A stretch of DNA of 64,000 nucleotides from Acidobacteriota bacterium (GTDB lineage Bacteria > Acidobacteriota > Terriglobia > Bryobacterales > Bryobacteraceae), in NCBI GenBank assembly GCA_014584705.1, contig JACTMJ010000024.1, positions 62,001-126,000 of the forward strand, read 5' to 3'. Positions 33,542-43,761 of this stretch are shown piece by piece; the stretch's first letter is position 1; each line of letters opens with the position of its first letter. A program made the position numbers and the translations under genes. The notes under the pieces are model-generated. The model had not been told where the DNA came from and made no database searches. It saw only the letters and a list, made by a program, of their open reading frames with translations.

Positions 33542-35593
33542 ATGCTACACCTACGCCGCACCCTCCGATTCGTGTTACCGCTGCTATGCGCAATTGCGCT
33601 TCACGCCCGTGTGGTTTCCGTGGAGATCACACACAGAGAGAAGGTTGCAGAGGGAAAACGCTACGGTCTCGCTGGCGAATACGAGGCCATCATGGGCAAG
33701 TTCCGTTTCGCCGTGGATCCCAAGGATCCCGCCAACGCGACCATTGCCGACGTGTCACTAGCGCCGCGCAATGCCGCCGGGGAGGTGGAGTTCTCGGCTG
33801 ATTTCCACTTCATTCGACCACTCGATGTTGGGAAAGGAAACGGAGCGGTGTTGTGCGAGATCAGTAACCGGGGTGGCAAGGGCATGCTGGGCTTCTTCAG
33901 CGGAGCGACCCGGAGCATGAATCCTCTCACTCCGCAGGAGTTCGGCGACGGATTCCTGCTGGAGCAGGGATTCTCCCTGCTTTGGGTGGGTTGGCAATTT
34001 GACATACCGCACGTACCCGGCCTTTTGCGTATCCAGGTTCCAATCGCTAAGAATCCCGACGGGAGCGCCATCACCGGGTTGGTGCGCGCCAATATCATTC
34101 TGGATGACACCGAGTTCTCCCATTCTTTGGCTGACCGGGGACACATCCCTTACGAGGTGTCCGATCCGGCGGACCCCCGCAACGTGCTCACCGTTCGGGA
34201 TACGGCGAACGGACCGGCCAGAGTGATCCCGCGTGAGCAGTGGCAATTCGCGCGATGGGAGAACGGCCAAGCCGTGCGCGACGGAGGAAGCCTTTATCTG
34301 AAGGGAGGGCTCCAGGCTAACAAGGTTTACGACCTGGTTTACGTGACCAAGGATCCCCCCGTGGCTGGACTCGGGATGGCGGCGATCCGCGATGCAGTTA
34401 GCTACGTTAAGTACAGCACCGATGCGTCATTGGGAATCAGGACCGGGCAGCTGGCGCGCGTCTATAGCTTTGGGAGTTCGCAGAGCGGACGTTTTCTGCG
34501 CACATTTCTCTACGAAGGATTCAACGGGGATGAGGCCGGACGGCGCGTTTTCGACGGGGTGATGGCCCACGTGGCCGGAGGCGGGCGCGGCGGCTTCAAC
34601 CTGCGATTCGCGCAGCCCTCCCGCGACGGTCACCCGTTCATGAATCTGCTCTACCCGACCGACATCTACCCGTTTTCGGATGCCGTCCAACGCGATCCTG
34701 AAACAGGACTGGAAGAAGGCATCCTTGGGCGATATCGAGGAAAGGAAGCACTGATCCCCAAGATTTTCTACACGAACTCTTCCTATGAGTACTGGGGGCG
34801 CGCGGCATCACTGATTCACACGACGCTTGACGGAACGAGGGACCTTGCGCCGGCCGCCAATACGCGGATCTATCAGTTTGCGGGAACACAGCACGGCACC
34901 GGGCCATGGCCGCCGGCACGAAGCGTGGGGCAGGAGTTGGTGAACCCGAACCGGATCCGCCCTGCCATGCGCGCGCTGTTGGTGGCGATGGATGCATGGG
35001 TTCGCGATGGTGTGGCACCACCCGACAGCCGCTATGGCCGCATCGACAATCAGACGCTGGTTCGCCCTGAAGACCTCCGATTCCCCGCCCTTCCGGGCCG
35101 CGACCTTGCCGCCATCCGAAGGAGCAGTACCTTGCAGAAGGCATGGCGGGCGGACTACGGACCGCGTTTTCGCACGGAGCGGATCATCGACTTCGAACCC
35201 CCAAAGCTCGGGAAGTTGTTTCCGACGCTGGTGCCGCAGGTGGATGCAGACGGGAATGAACTGGCTGGAATCCGACTGCCGGATGTCGCAGTTCCTCTGG
35301 GCACCTATACCGGTTGGAACCTCTTCAACGCGAAGAACGGGCCCACGGACGTCATTTCAAGCATGGTGGGCGGTTTCATTCCCTTCCCTCGCACCAAAGA
35401 GGAAGCGGAAAAGAGCGGAGATCCCAGACAGCCAATCGACGCCCGCTACCGCAGCAGAGAAGAGTATCTGGGAAAGGTGGCGGAAACGTGCGAGGAACTG
35501 AAATCCGCCCGGTTCCTCTTGCCCAAGGACGCACTCGATATTCTGCAGCACGCGGGCGAGGAGTGGGACTGGGCGTGGAACAAGGAGCGATAG
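33542..35593 (+). CDS. Secreted alpha/beta-hydrolase-domain protein
   Basis: A 683-aa exported protein. Residues 1-22 (LRRTLRFVLPLLCAIALHARVV) are a signal peptide. The rest matches the large alpha/beta hydrolase family seen in Acidobacteria and sphingomonads (the Abhydrolase_10-like domain): FIRPLDVGKGNGAVLCEISNRGGK, LLRIQVPIAKNPDGS, the nucleophile elbow YSFGSSQSGRFLRTFLYEGFN and VMAHVAGGGRGGFNLRF. The Ser of GSSQSG is the likely nucleophile. The C terminus has AIRLPDVAVPLGTYTGWNL-type and LLPKDALDI motifs shared by this family. Substrate unknown, probably an ester in the periplasm or outside. It is divergent from the dual-protease gene (114 bases apart). Confidence 0.85.
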   Translation: MLHLRRTLRFVLPLLCAIALHARVVSVEITHREKVAEGKRYGLAGEYEAIMGKFRFAVDPKDPANATIADVSLAPRNAAGEVEFSADFHFIRPLDVGKGNGAVLCEISNRGGKGMLGFFSGATRSMNPLTPQEFGDGFLLEQGFSLLWVGWQFDIPHVPGLLRIQVPIAKNPDGSAITGLVRANIILDDTEFSHSLADRGHIPYEVSDPADPRNVLTVRDTANGPARVIPREQWQFARWENGQAVRDGGSLYLKGGLQANKVYDLVYVTKDPPVAGLGMAAIRDAVSYVKYSTDASLGIRTGQLARVYSFGSSQSGRFLRTFLYEGFNGDEAGRRVFDGVMAHVAGGGRGGFNLRFAQPSRDGHPFMNLLYPTDIYPFSDAVQRDPETGLEEGILGRYRGKEALIPKIFYTNSSYEYWGRAASLIHTTLDGTRDLAPAANTRIYQFAGTQHGTGPWPPARSVGQELVNPNRIRPAMRALLVAMDAWVRDGVAPPDSRYGRIDNQTLVRPEDLRFPALPGRDLAAIRRSSTLQKAWRADYGPRFRTERIIDFEPPKLGKLFPTLVPQVDADGNELAGIRLPDVAVPLGTYTGWNLFNAKNGPTDVISSMVGGFIPFPRTKEEAEKSGDPRQPIDARYRSREEYLGKVAETCEELKSARFLLPKDALDILQHAGEEWDWAWNKER

Positions 35594-35712
35594 AGGAAGC
35601 GCGGCTTGACGCTGGTTATCCGTTTACGAGCGAACGCTCTTGGCGGACGGAAGGCAACCCGCGTGGCGCTCCCGCGGAACACCAGATACGAAGCAGGCTG
35701 GGGTAAGAATCG

Positions 35713-36039
35713 TCAGGAAGCGGGGGGTGGCGGAGCAAAAATCACGAGGACCACGAGCTTTTCCGGACCGTCATTGCGGAGGCTATGTTCGACGCCAGCC
35801 GGTGCGAGAGCAAGATCACCGGCCTGGAAGTGAGAACGCTCCTCCCCTACGGTCAGGCGTCCTGAACCCTGCAGTACGTAGTAGAGTTTATCCTGCCCTT
35901 CATGCACGTGGGCCTTGTGCTCCTGGCCCGGTTCGAAGCAGTTCAAACCGGCCGAGAGCTTCTCGCCCCGGACGAGATCGCACTTGCCCATTTTGCCCGA
36001 ACGAAATTCGGCGCGCTCCAGGATATTGGGAATTCGCAT
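35713..36039 (-). CDS. Cupin-domain protein
   Basis: A 108-aa single-cupin barrel. Motif 1 is GQEHKAHVHEGQDKLYYVLQGSGRL, giving the His-x-His and Glu metal ligands; motif 2 is GDLALAPAGVEHSLRNDG with the last His. It should bind one divalent metal. Small cupins act as isomerases, dioxygenases or sensors; the sequence does not decide. It is divergent from ppk1 (165 bases) and convergent with the hydrolase gene. Confidence 0.88.
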   Translation of the reverse strand: MRIPNILERAEFRSGKMGKCDLVRGEKLSAGLNCFEPGQEHKAHVHEGQDKLYYVLQGSGRLTVGEERSHFQAGDLALAPAGVEHSLRNDGPEKLVVLVIFAPPPPAS

Positions 36040-36204
36040 TGGTCTATTGTGGCACCAAGTGGACCTGGAAAGCGCAATTCGTTTTGTGAGCTAGCGCAGC
36101 GACATGGCCCGGAGCCCGCTGATTCGGGTGTGACAGGAATTGAACGAAACTGCCATTCCACGTCAGGAATCGCTATTGTAAGAGGAACGGCAATCAATAC
36201 CCCC

Positions 36205-38415
36205 ATGGCCATGCATGCTCTCCCGACCGGCAAGCACCGTCGTACACGCACCGAGATCCCCGAAGCTAAGGCCGCTGAGCCGATGCCACATCCGCCCGCG
36301 AGAAACGGGAGAGCTGCGCACGATCGAAATGGCGACAACGATCTTTTCCTTGATCGCGAACTGAGTCTTCTGCGCTTTCAACGGAGAGTTCTCGAAGAGG
36401 CGAGGGACGCCTCAAACCCGTTGCTTGACCGGGTGAAGTTTCTGGCAATCGTCGGGTCAAACCTGAACGAAATTTTCATGGTACGGGTCTCCGGACTCAT
36501 GGACCAGGTGGATGCGGGTGTGACGACGAGCCCGGACGGATTGCATAGCCCGGCCCAGTTGCTTGACCAGGTTCGCGCGGAAGTACTCAAGATCATGATG
36601 GAATCGCGGGATTGCTTCATCCGCGAATTGCTGCCCGCACTCGCCGAGCACGGCGTTACCGTCTACTCATACGCGAGCCTCGACAGCGCGCAGAAGAAGC
36701 GAGTGAACGCCTACTTCCGCGAGATCATTTTTCCGATTCTTACGCCGCTGGCTTTCGACCCTGGCCGTCCGTTTCCCCACATTTCGAATCTGAGCCTAAA
36801 CCTTGCGATTACGATCCAGGACAAGAAGGGGGTGCAGCGATTCGCCCGCCTGAAGATTCCGGGCACCATCTCACAACTCGTTCCCGTGAATTGTCCCGGC
36901 GGGATCTCGCGCAGGCGTTCGACGGAAGCGCAGATGGGCTTCGTGCTGATCGAGGAAGTCATTATCGCCAACCTCGAAACGCTGTTCCCCGGCATGAAAG
37001 TTCTCGAAGCCTACCCCTTTCATGTCACCCGGGACGCCGACATGGAGATTCAGGAACTTGAAGCGAGCGATCTTCTCGAAACAGTGGAAGAAAGCGTACG
37101 CCAGCGACGTTTCGGCAATGTGGTCCGATTGCAAGTGAACGATCAGATGCCGGACGACGTGCTCAAGATCCTGCTGACCAATCTTGTTGTCGACGTTGAG
37201 GACGTGTACCGGCTTCCGAATCCGCTGGGGATCGCTCGCATGATGGATCTCTATGCGATCGACCGGCCTGATCTGAAGGAGCCTACGTTTGCCCCAAGGG
37301 TTCCGCAGCGGCTGAACCCCAAGGGCGAAGACGAAGATATCTTCGCCGCCATCCGGCGCAACGATGTACTCCTGCACCATCCGTTCGACTCCTTTCAGCC
37401 GATCATTCAGTTTCTGCGCCAGGCGGCAGCGGACCCACAGGTGCAGGCGATCAAGATGACGCTTTACCGCGTGGGTCGCAATTCTCCCGTAGTGGAAGCG
37501 CTGCTGGAAGCGATTGAAGAAGGCAAACAGGTGGCGGTGCTGCTCGAACTCAAAGCGCGATTCGATGAGGAAAGCAACATCGAATGGGCACGAGCGCTCG
37601 AACGGCAGGGTGTGCATGTGGTCTACGGACTGCTGGGGCTCAAGATTCATTCGAAGATCGCTTTGGTGGTTCGACGCGAAGGAAACGTGATGCGCCGCTA
37701 CATGCATCTGGGCACCGGTAATTACAACGCCGTGACGGCGCACCTCTATACAGACCTCGGCCTCTTTACGTGCGACGAACAGATCGGCGAGGACGCGACG
37801 GACCTCTTCAATTACCTCACCGGATATTCGGCCAAGGCCGACTACCGGAAACTGCTGGTGGCTCCGATCGACCTTCGGGCGCGCTTCGCCAAGCTGATTG
37901 AGCGGGAGATCGAGCACAAGAAGCAAGGCCGACCCGCCAGGTTGATCTTCAAGATGAACGGGTTAGTGGACCGTGAGATGATCCGGCTGCTTTACGAAGC
38001 ATCGAAGGCGGGCGTGCGGGTAGACCTGCTGGTTCGCGGCGTCTGCATCCTGCGCCCTGGCCTGCCGGGAGTGAGCGAGAACATTCAGGTGATCAGTATT
38101 GTGGGCCGATTCCTGGAGCACAGCCGCGTTTTCTTCTTCGAAAATGGCGGCAAGCGCGAAGTCTACATGGGCTCCGCCGATCTGATGCCCCGCAACCTGA
38201 ATGAACGCGTGGAGACGGTGTTCCCGGTGGAAGACGCCGAAATCGTTCGCTACCTGCGCGAGGACGTGCTGGAGACCTATCTCGCCGACAATGTAAAGGC
38301 CCGGTTGATGCAACCCGACGGCAGCTATATCCGGAAACTTCCCGCAGAGAACGAAGAGCCGGTAAATGCGCAGCAGTCTCTGCTCGCCCGCCGCAAGCAG
38401 GTTAACTCTCTCTAG
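36205..38415 (+). CDS. ppk1: Polyphosphate kinase 1
   Basis: Reversibly moves the gamma-phosphate of ATP onto polyphosphate. A 736-aa protein with the four PPK1 domains: N-terminal FLDRELSLLRFQRRVLEEA, the head domain, and two PLD-like C-terminal domains. The autophosphorylated His is in GLKIHSKIALV (His482) and the second catalytic His in GRFLEHSRVFFFENGG (His639). The spacing of 157 residues equals that of E. coli His435/His592. MRRYMHLGTGNYN and the final MPRNLNERVETVFPVED are also diagnostic. The frame is open upstream; ATG 36205 gives the normal length, but the AGAGGAA upstream is 18 bases away, so the exact start is unsure. The next gene begins 9 bases after the stop. Confidence 0.95.
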   Translation: MAMHALPTGKHRRTRTEIPEAKAAEPMPHPPARNGRAAHDRNGDNDLFLDRELSLLRFQRRVLEEARDASNPLLDRVKFLAIVGSNLNEIFMVRVSGLMDQVDAGVTTSPDGLHSPAQLLDQVRAEVLKIMMESRDCFIRELLPALAEHGVTVYSYASLDSAQKKRVNAYFREIIFPILTPLAFDPGRPFPHISNLSLNLAITIQDKKGVQRFARLKIPGTISQLVPVNCPGGISRRRSTEAQMGFVLIEEVIIANLETLFPGMKVLEAYPFHVTRDADMEIQELEASDLLETVEESVRQRRFGNVVRLQVNDQMPDDVLKILLTNLVVDVEDVYRLPNPLGIARMMDLYAIDRPDLKEPTFAPRVPQRLNPKGEDEDIFAAIRRNDVLLHHPFDSFQPIIQFLRQAAADPQVQAIKMTLYRVGRNSPVVEALLEAIEEGKQVAVLLELKARFDEESNIEWARALERQGVHVVYGLLGLKIHSKIALVVRREGNVMRRYMHLGTGNYNAVTAHLYTDLGLFTCDEQIGEDATDLFNYLTGYSAKADYRKLLVAPIDLRARFAKLIEREIEHKKQGRPARLIFKMNGLVDREMIRLLYEASKAGVRVDLLVRGVCILRPGLPGVSENIQVISIVGRFLEHSRVFFFENGGKREVYMGSADLMPRNLNERVETVFPVEDAEIVRYLREDVLETYLADNVKARLMQPDGSYIRKLPAENEEPVNAQQSLLARRKQVNSL

Positions 38416-38424
38416 AACGGCGCT

Positions 38425-40533
38425 ATGGGAAGCTTTCGCCGCGCCACAATTTCCCCTGGCCTAGCTCTCGATTTGCCGGCCGTATTTCTGGGCGCGTTCC
38501 TGTTGTTCCAGATCCAGCCGATGATCTCCAAATATATCCTCCCCTGGTTCGGGGGAGCGCCGCTGGTATGGGCCACATGCTTGGTCTTCTTCCAACTGAC
38601 GTTGTTGGGGGGATACGCCTACGCGCACCTGCTGGTATCGCGCGTGCCGCCGCGCGGACAAGCTTTGGTGCATGCCGCGCTGCTGCTTCTCGCGCTTGCG
38701 GCACTGCCAGGGACTCCCGCCGAATCCTGGAAACCTTCGGGCAGTGAACTCCCAACGACGCGCATTCTTGCCATGCTCTTAACCAGCATTGGCTTACCGT
38801 ACTTTGTCCTTTCGAGCACTTCGCCGCTGGTGCAAGCCTGGATCGCCCGACACCGGCACGGCATCGTTCCGTATCGGCTATTCAGCCTCTCTAATCTCGC
38901 ATCGATATTCGGGCTGCTCAGCTACCCGTTTCTGATCGAGCCGGCGATTGGACTGCGCCAGCAATTCAGCGTCTGGAGCGCCTTGTACACGGTGTATACC
39001 GCGTGCATGCTCGCGCTGATCGCATACACGTTCTTGCGGAGGCAAGCGGCCGCCTTTGCCGGACCGAGCGAATCGGCGCTGGCGGAAGAGGACACTTCGA
39101 TAGGCTCTCCCTGGAAGCGACGCTTCACTTGGATCGGCTTTGCCGCCTGCCCCAGCCTTCTCTTTCTTGCCGTGACCAACCACCTCACGGAGGATGTTGC
39201 TCCCGTACCCTTCCTTTGGGTGCTGCCTCTAGTGATCTATCTGCTGACGTTCGTAATCTGCTTCGAATATCCGCAACGGCTTCCCCTGGGTGTCTTGCGA
39301 TGGGCTTCGGTAGCGCTAGTGGTAACCTTGGCGCTCTCGTTCGTGATGCCGCTGCTTCTGACGAGCTATATCCCGGAGATGGCGCTCTACTGCACGGCCC
39401 TGTTTGTGATGGGTCTCTTCTGCCACGCGGAACTCTACGCACGCCGCCCCGCCCCGCGCCAACTCACGGAGTTTTACCTGATGGTTTCCGTTGGCGGCGC
39501 GCTTGGCGGATGCTTTGTGGGTCTGCTGGCACCGTTTCTCTTCTCCGGCTACTACGAGATTTACGCCGGTCTCGCGCTCTGCGGGATGCTTGCGTTTCTG
39601 GTGGAGACGGAGCAGGCAAAAGCTCGCAAGCACGGCAAGTTGGAAATCAGTCCCTCCGTCGCCGTCCCGCTGTTCGTCGCCGCTCTGGCTGCCGCGATCC
39701 CCTTCGCAATCGCCGGCGAAACACATCTTCGCCAGGAGCGTAATTTCTTCGGAGCAATCACGGTGACGGATATCGTACCGAAAGCGACTTTTGACCAGAG
39801 TGAAGGAGACGAATACCGGCGTCTGGACCATGGAAGCACACGTCACGGCTTGCAGTTCACCAAGCCACCACTCCGCTGTCAGCCGACCACCTACTACGGA
39901 CGCAAGGGAGGCGTCGGCCTGTTGCTAGCAACTCTCGAAAGAACGAAGCCTTCGCTACGTGTGGGCGTAATCGGCCTTGGCGTGGGCACTCTCGCCGTGT
40001 ATGCGCGCCCCGCGGACCACTACACCTTTTATGAGATCAACCCGCTCATTGAAGCGGTCGCGCGTGAGGATTTCACCTATCTCGATCAATGCACTTCCGG
40101 GGCAGCGGTGAAGATGGGCGACGCGCGCGTCGGGCTCGAACGGGAGAATCCGAACGGATATGATCTGCTAGTGGTAGATGCGTTTTCGGGAGACTCGATA
40201 CCTACCCACTTGCTGACTCGTGAAGCCTTCCAGATCTATCGGAAACACCTGGCACCGGGAGGCGTACTCGCGCTAAACATCAGCAACCGCTATTTGCAGC
40301 TTGGGCCAGTTGTGGCGGCCGGCGCGGAAGCAATCGGCTACAAAGCGGGATTCATTCTTGGCCACGGCGACGAAGATCTCGGTACATTCACTTCTCACTG
40401 GGCCATTCTCGTGCCCGATGCCGCTCTCTTCGCCGCGCCCGCGCTTCGGTCTCAAATCGACGCCACACCGCAACCCGCGGAACTGATCCGTTGGACTGAC
40501 GACTACAGCAATCTCTTCCGTGTGTTGCGGTAA
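38425..40533 (+). CDS. Membrane protein fused to spermidine-synthase-like methyltransferase domain
   Basis: A 702-aa two-part protein. Residues about 10-430 form some 10-12 transmembrane helices (FLLFQIQPMISKYILPWFGG is the typical opening of this family). Residues about 500-690 form a Rossmann spermidine-synthase-like domain: VGVIGLGVGTLAVYARP (SAM-type glycine loop), YTFYEINPLIEAVA, and LLVVDAFSGDSIPTHLLTREAF, with the Asp of the active-site VVDAFSGD. Such fusions are frequent in Acidobacteria and are annotated as fused MFS/spermidine synthase, but true aminopropyl transfer has not been established for them. The gene starts 9 bases after ppk1, so they are likely co-transcribed. Confidence 0.85.
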   Translation: MGSFRRATISPGLALDLPAVFLGAFLLFQIQPMISKYILPWFGGAPLVWATCLVFFQLTLLGGYAYAHLLVSRVPPRGQALVHAALLLLALAALPGTPAESWKPSGSELPTTRILAMLLTSIGLPYFVLSSTSPLVQAWIARHRHGIVPYRLFSLSNLASIFGLLSYPFLIEPAIGLRQQFSVWSALYTVYTACMLALIAYTFLRRQAAAFAGPSESALAEEDTSIGSPWKRRFTWIGFAACPSLLFLAVTNHLTEDVAPVPFLWVLPLVIYLLTFVICFEYPQRLPLGVLRWASVALVVTLALSFVMPLLLTSYIPEMALYCTALFVMGLFCHAELYARRPAPRQLTEFYLMVSVGGALGGCFVGLLAPFLFSGYYEIYAGLALCGMLAFLVETEQAKARKHGKLEISPSVAVPLFVAALAAAIPFAIAGETHLRQERNFFGAITVTDIVPKATFDQSEGDEYRRLDHGSTRHGLQFTKPPLRCQPTTYYGRKGGVGLLLATLERTKPSLRVGVIGLGVGTLAVYARPADHYTFYEINPLIEAVAREDFTYLDQCTSGAAVKMGDARVGLERENPNGYDLLVVDAFSGDSIPTHLLTREAFQIYRKHLAPGGVLALNISNRYLQLGPVVAAGAEAIGYKAGFILGHGDEDLGTFTSHWAILVPDAALFAAPALRSQIDATPQPAELIRWTDDYSNLFRVLR

Positions 40534-40576
40534 CGGATGCTTCCGGAGCGCTCGTACTGGCCCCGCCGAGTGTCAG

Positions 40577-41974
40577 CTACTTTTCGAGAGACTTGACGTT
40601 CAGAGTTCGAAGCAGCCAAGCCTCCACAAGAGCCGCCTGCTCCGGAATATTGTTGTGGCCGGTTTCAAGAGCAAGGAGCAATTCCTTGGGGCCTGGGATG
40701 ACGTTGTAGGCCGAATACATCGACGTGGGCGGACAGGTTGTGTCATTAAAACCCCAAGTGTAGAGCCCGGGCACTTTCACGCGGCGGGCAAAATTCACGA
40801 CATCATAATACTGGGTCGTTTTGATCTTGTCGGGCGAGCGGTGCGAGCGCGGACCCTCTGCTTCGCGGAACATGTGCGGCCAGCCACCGGCGCGATTGTG
40901 CAAGTATCCGGTGACATCGGAGAGCGCCGGATAGTAGGCGGCCAAACCCTTCACCCGAGGGTCAAGCGCCGCCGTGATGATCGAAAGCGCTCCGCCCTGG
41001 CTGCCACCCGTCACAGCGAGATTCCGGCCATCCCACTTTGGATGGCTGGTGAGAAAATCATTCGCGCGAACGCAGCCCAGATAGACACGCTTGTAGTAGT
41101 AGCGGTCACGATCGTCCAGGCCGAATGTATTGTAATTCGCCAGCGCTCCAACTCCCAGAGACGTATAGACAGAGGGCTCCATCGTCACGGGAATCCCGTG
41201 AATGCCAACCTCCAGCGTGATGATCCCCTTCCCCGCCAACTCAGCCATTCCTCTATACCCGCGGACACCGGCGCCGGGCACTCGGAGGAGCGCAGGGTAC
41301 TTTCCCGGCGCCTTGGGCTCGCACAAAATTCCATAGAAGCGTGACGGAGAACCGCTCATTCCAATGTTTTGCAGGTTCACCTCGTAGCAATCAGCCGACG
41401 CATTGCCGTATTCCGGTAGCGGTACGATCCTTGCGTCGATGGGCAATTCGGCGAGTGCGGCCTTGCCGGCAGCCCAGAAGGCATCGAAATCAGGCGGGTC
41501 CACCTGGGTCGGTTGGATGGATTGCGGTTGAAAACCCGCCGTGGCCAGTCCCCGATAGGTCTTCCCGTTCTTTTCAACGGTGGCGATACAACGGAGAAAG
41601 CCGGGTTCGTTCATCGTGCCACCATCAACGACGATGCCTTCGGCGGGCAAGTCGACTGTTTTCTCGATGCGCGGCTTCATCATTTCCGGCCCAATATGGT
41701 AAGTGACCCGGATGCCGGATAGCGGGTGCCCGTCTTCAACGGCGACAATGCGGAAACGAACCGGCTGCCCCGGCTGATAGAGCCAATCAGACCGATCGGT
41801 GGAGACCTGGACCTGCACCGTGCCGATGTGCCCCTGTGCAGCAAGCGAAACAGCAAGCACACAGAGCAAGAGAGCCTGGAGCATGGTCCGCCGGCACAAG
41901 GACCAAGCAATGCCGCGGATCGAACTCTTCAGATTCCCGGCTGCGGTACGCGGATAACGGCTGCCAAATGGCAT
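40577..41974 (-). CDS. Acetylxylan-esterase-family (AXE1) carbohydrate esterase
   Basis: A 465-aa exported alpha/beta hydrolase of the AXE1/CE7-like family. The start ATG 41974 is well supported (GGAGGAG, 6 bases before). The export signal lies unusually far in, at about residues 31-47 (MLQALLLCVLAVSLAAQ), so either the n-region is long or translation also starts at 41884. After a beta domain (residues about 50-130), the catalytic part shows VPGAGVRGYRGMAELAGKG, the nucleophile elbow AVTGGSQGGALSIIT, ALDPRVKGLAAYYPALSD, PGLYTWGFNDTTCPPTSMY (Asp), and the His in LETGHNNIPEQ. It should deacetylate plant or microbial polysaccharides in the periplasm or outside. Confidence 0.88.
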   Translation of the reverse strand: MPFGSRYPRTAAGNLKSSIRGIAWSLCRRTMLQALLLCVLAVSLAAQGHIGTVQVQVSTDRSDWLYQPGQPVRFRIVAVEDGHPLSGIRVTYHIGPEMMKPRIEKTVDLPAEGIVVDGGTMNEPGFLRCIATVEKNGKTYRGLATAGFQPQSIQPTQVDPPDFDAFWAAGKAALAELPIDARIVPLPEYGNASADCYEVNLQNIGMSGSPSRFYGILCEPKAPGKYPALLRVPGAGVRGYRGMAELAGKGIITLEVGIHGIPVTMEPSVYTSLGVGALANYNTFGLDDRDRYYYKRVYLGCVRANDFLTSHPKWDGRNLAVTGGSQGGALSIITAALDPRVKGLAAYYPALSDVTGYLHNRAGGWPHMFREAEGPRSHRSPDKIKTTQYYDVVNFARRVKVPGLYTWGFNDTTCPPTSMYSAYNVIPGPKELLLALETGHNNIPEQAALVEAWLLRTLNVKSLEK

Positions 41975-42025
41975 TAGGGACTCCTCCTTCGGATGCACGA
42001 ACTATCCAGTATAGTCCGCCCGGGG

Positions 42026-43639
42026 TCAGACGCCCCAGCAGTATTCTGCAACGGTCCGTTCGGGTTCGTCGCTCGAATCGAGGATGCGCATGAGTTCCAG
42101 GCGAAGCGCATCCGAAAGAGCGCGCCAACTGGCTTCGATGATGTTCTCACTGACCCCGATGGTGGACCAGGACATCTCGTGATCCGTCCATTCCACAAGG
42201 ACGCGAACCTTGGCCGCCGTTCCTTTCTTGCCGTCGATGACGCGGACCTTGTAGTCCGTGAGCCGGACCTTGCGAATGGCCGGGTACAGCGTGGAAAGAC
42301 AATCGCGCAGGCAAACATCGAGCGCATTGACAGGGCCCTCGCCGATGGCAGTGGCGGAGTGAAGACCGGCCTTGGTCTTGATCGTAATGGTGGCGGTGGT
42401 GAGAGAGGACATCGATTCCGACAGGCGCGTCGTGGTTTCGATGTTTACGATCTCAAAGAAACGGACGCCCGGATTGAGGGCCTCACGGACCAGCAGTTCA
42501 AAGGTGCCTTCCGCAGCTTCGAGCTCATAGCCCTCGTACTCCATCTGCTTGATCTTTTCGAGAAGTGCGCGGCGGTTCTCTTCGGTGAGGCGTTCCGCGA
42601 GACCATGTTCCTTAAGCTTGTAGGCAACATTGCCGCGGCCGGAGAGATCGCTCAGCAGGACGCGCTGGCGATTCCCAACTGTTTCCGGAGTGATGTGTTC
42701 GTAGGTTGTGGAATCCTTGAGGACCGCGGATACATGGATACCTCCCTTGTGGGCAAACGCACTCGGGCCTACATAAGCGAGATCGTTACGCAGCGGAAGG
42801 TTCGCCAACTCCGCGATGAAACGGCAGGTGTTCGTGAGATGGGCGAGATTCTCGCGGCCGATGGTTTCGTAGCCAAGCTTCAGTTCAAGGTTGCCGATGA
42901 TGGACGCCAAATTGGCGTTCCCGCAGCGCTCTCCGTAACCGTTCAGGCAGCCCTGAACGTGGGTAGCGCCTTCGCGGACGGCGGCGAGCGAATTGGCGAC
43001 GGCGACGTCGGAATCGTTGTGAGTATGAATGCCTATGGCACCGCCGAAACGCTTCCGAACTTCGGCCACCACTTCCGCCACGCGTTCCGGCATGGTGCCT
43101 CCGTTAGTATCACAGAGACACAGGACGTCCGCTCCGGCGGATTTCGCGGCTTCAAGCGCGCGCAGCGCAAAATCCGGATTGGCGCGGTATCCGTCGAAGA
43201 AGTGTTCGGCATCGAAGACGACTTCGCGGCCGTCGCGGTGAAGGACATCCACGGTCTCAAAAATGAGGGCTCGATTCTCCTCTTCGGTGATGCCCAGGGC
43301 TTTGCGAGCGTGGAAATCCCAGGTCTTCCCGAAGATGCAAACGGTGGGGGTTTGAGCCTCAAGAAGGCTGCGGACATTCGGATCTTTGTCGATGGAGTTC
43401 TTTGCAAAACGGGTGGATCCGAAGGCGGAAAGTTTCGCGTGACGCAGGTTCAGACTACGGGCTCGTTCGAAGAACTCCTTATCCTTCGGGTTGGAACCCG
43501 GCCATCCGCCTTCAATGTAATCAATGCCGAGCAGATCCAGCTTTTGGGTAATGGCGATCTTATCATCGACAGAGAAGGAAACGGCTTCCCCCTGGGTGCC
43601 ATCGCGGAGGGTGGTATCAAGTACAAAGACCTTGTTCAT
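42026..43639 (-). CDS. cimA: (R)-citramalate synthase
   Basis: Condenses acetyl-CoA with pyruvate to (R)-citramalate, the threonine-independent entry to 2-ketobutyrate for isoleucine (and norvaline-type) synthesis. About 537 aa. The DRE-TIM catalytic opening is VLDTTLRDGTQGEAVSFS; GIDYIEGGWPGSNPKD and GIHTHNDSDVAVANSLAAV are the family metal and substrate motifs, with GYGERCGNANLASI. The regulatory C-terminal domain (from about residue 390, YELEAAEGTFELLVREAL) should carry allosteric isoleucine binding. ATG 43639 follows AGGA by 7 bases; ATG 43660 is an alternative. It is the last gene of the ilvB-ilvN-ilvC-cimA block, 101-122 bases after ilvC. Confidence 0.93.
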   Translation of the reverse strand: MNKVFVLDTTLRDGTQGEAVSFSVDDKIAITQKLDLLGIDYIEGGWPGSNPKDKEFFERARSLNLRHAKLSAFGSTRFAKNSIDKDPNVRSLLEAQTPTVCIFGKTWDFHARKALGITEEENRALIFETVDVLHRDGREVVFDAEHFFDGYRANPDFALRALEAAKSAGADVLCLCDTNGGTMPERVAEVVAEVRKRFGGAIGIHTHNDSDVAVANSLAAVREGATHVQGCLNGYGERCGNANLASIIGNLELKLGYETIGRENLAHLTNTCRFIAELANLPLRNDLAYVGPSAFAHKGGIHVSAVLKDSTTYEHITPETVGNRQRVLLSDLSGRGNVAYKLKEHGLAERLTEENRRALLEKIKQMEYEGYELEAAEGTFELLVREALNPGVRFFEIVNIETTTRLSESMSSLTTATITIKTKAGLHSATAIGEGPVNALDVCLRDCLSTLYPAIRKVRLTDYKVRVIDGKKGTAAKVRVLVEWTDHEMSWSTIGVSENIIEASWRALSDALRLELMRILDSSDEPERTVAEYCWGV

Positions 43640-43761
43640 CGCAACATCCTGGCCATTCAAAGTTTCCCGCGGCCACCCGGTTAGGCGGCCGCGGCGTCGG
43701 GCGGAATACGGAGCGCGCCGCTCATTGATTTGAGAGCGCGCATCGCATAACGGCCATCAGA

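Noticed and set aside
43681..43743. 20-residue frame on the minus strand between ilvC and cimA (MRALKSMSGALRIPPDAAAA)
   Set aside because: No ribosome-binding site, few branched-chain codons, and no hairpin plus T run after it, so not a second leader peptide.
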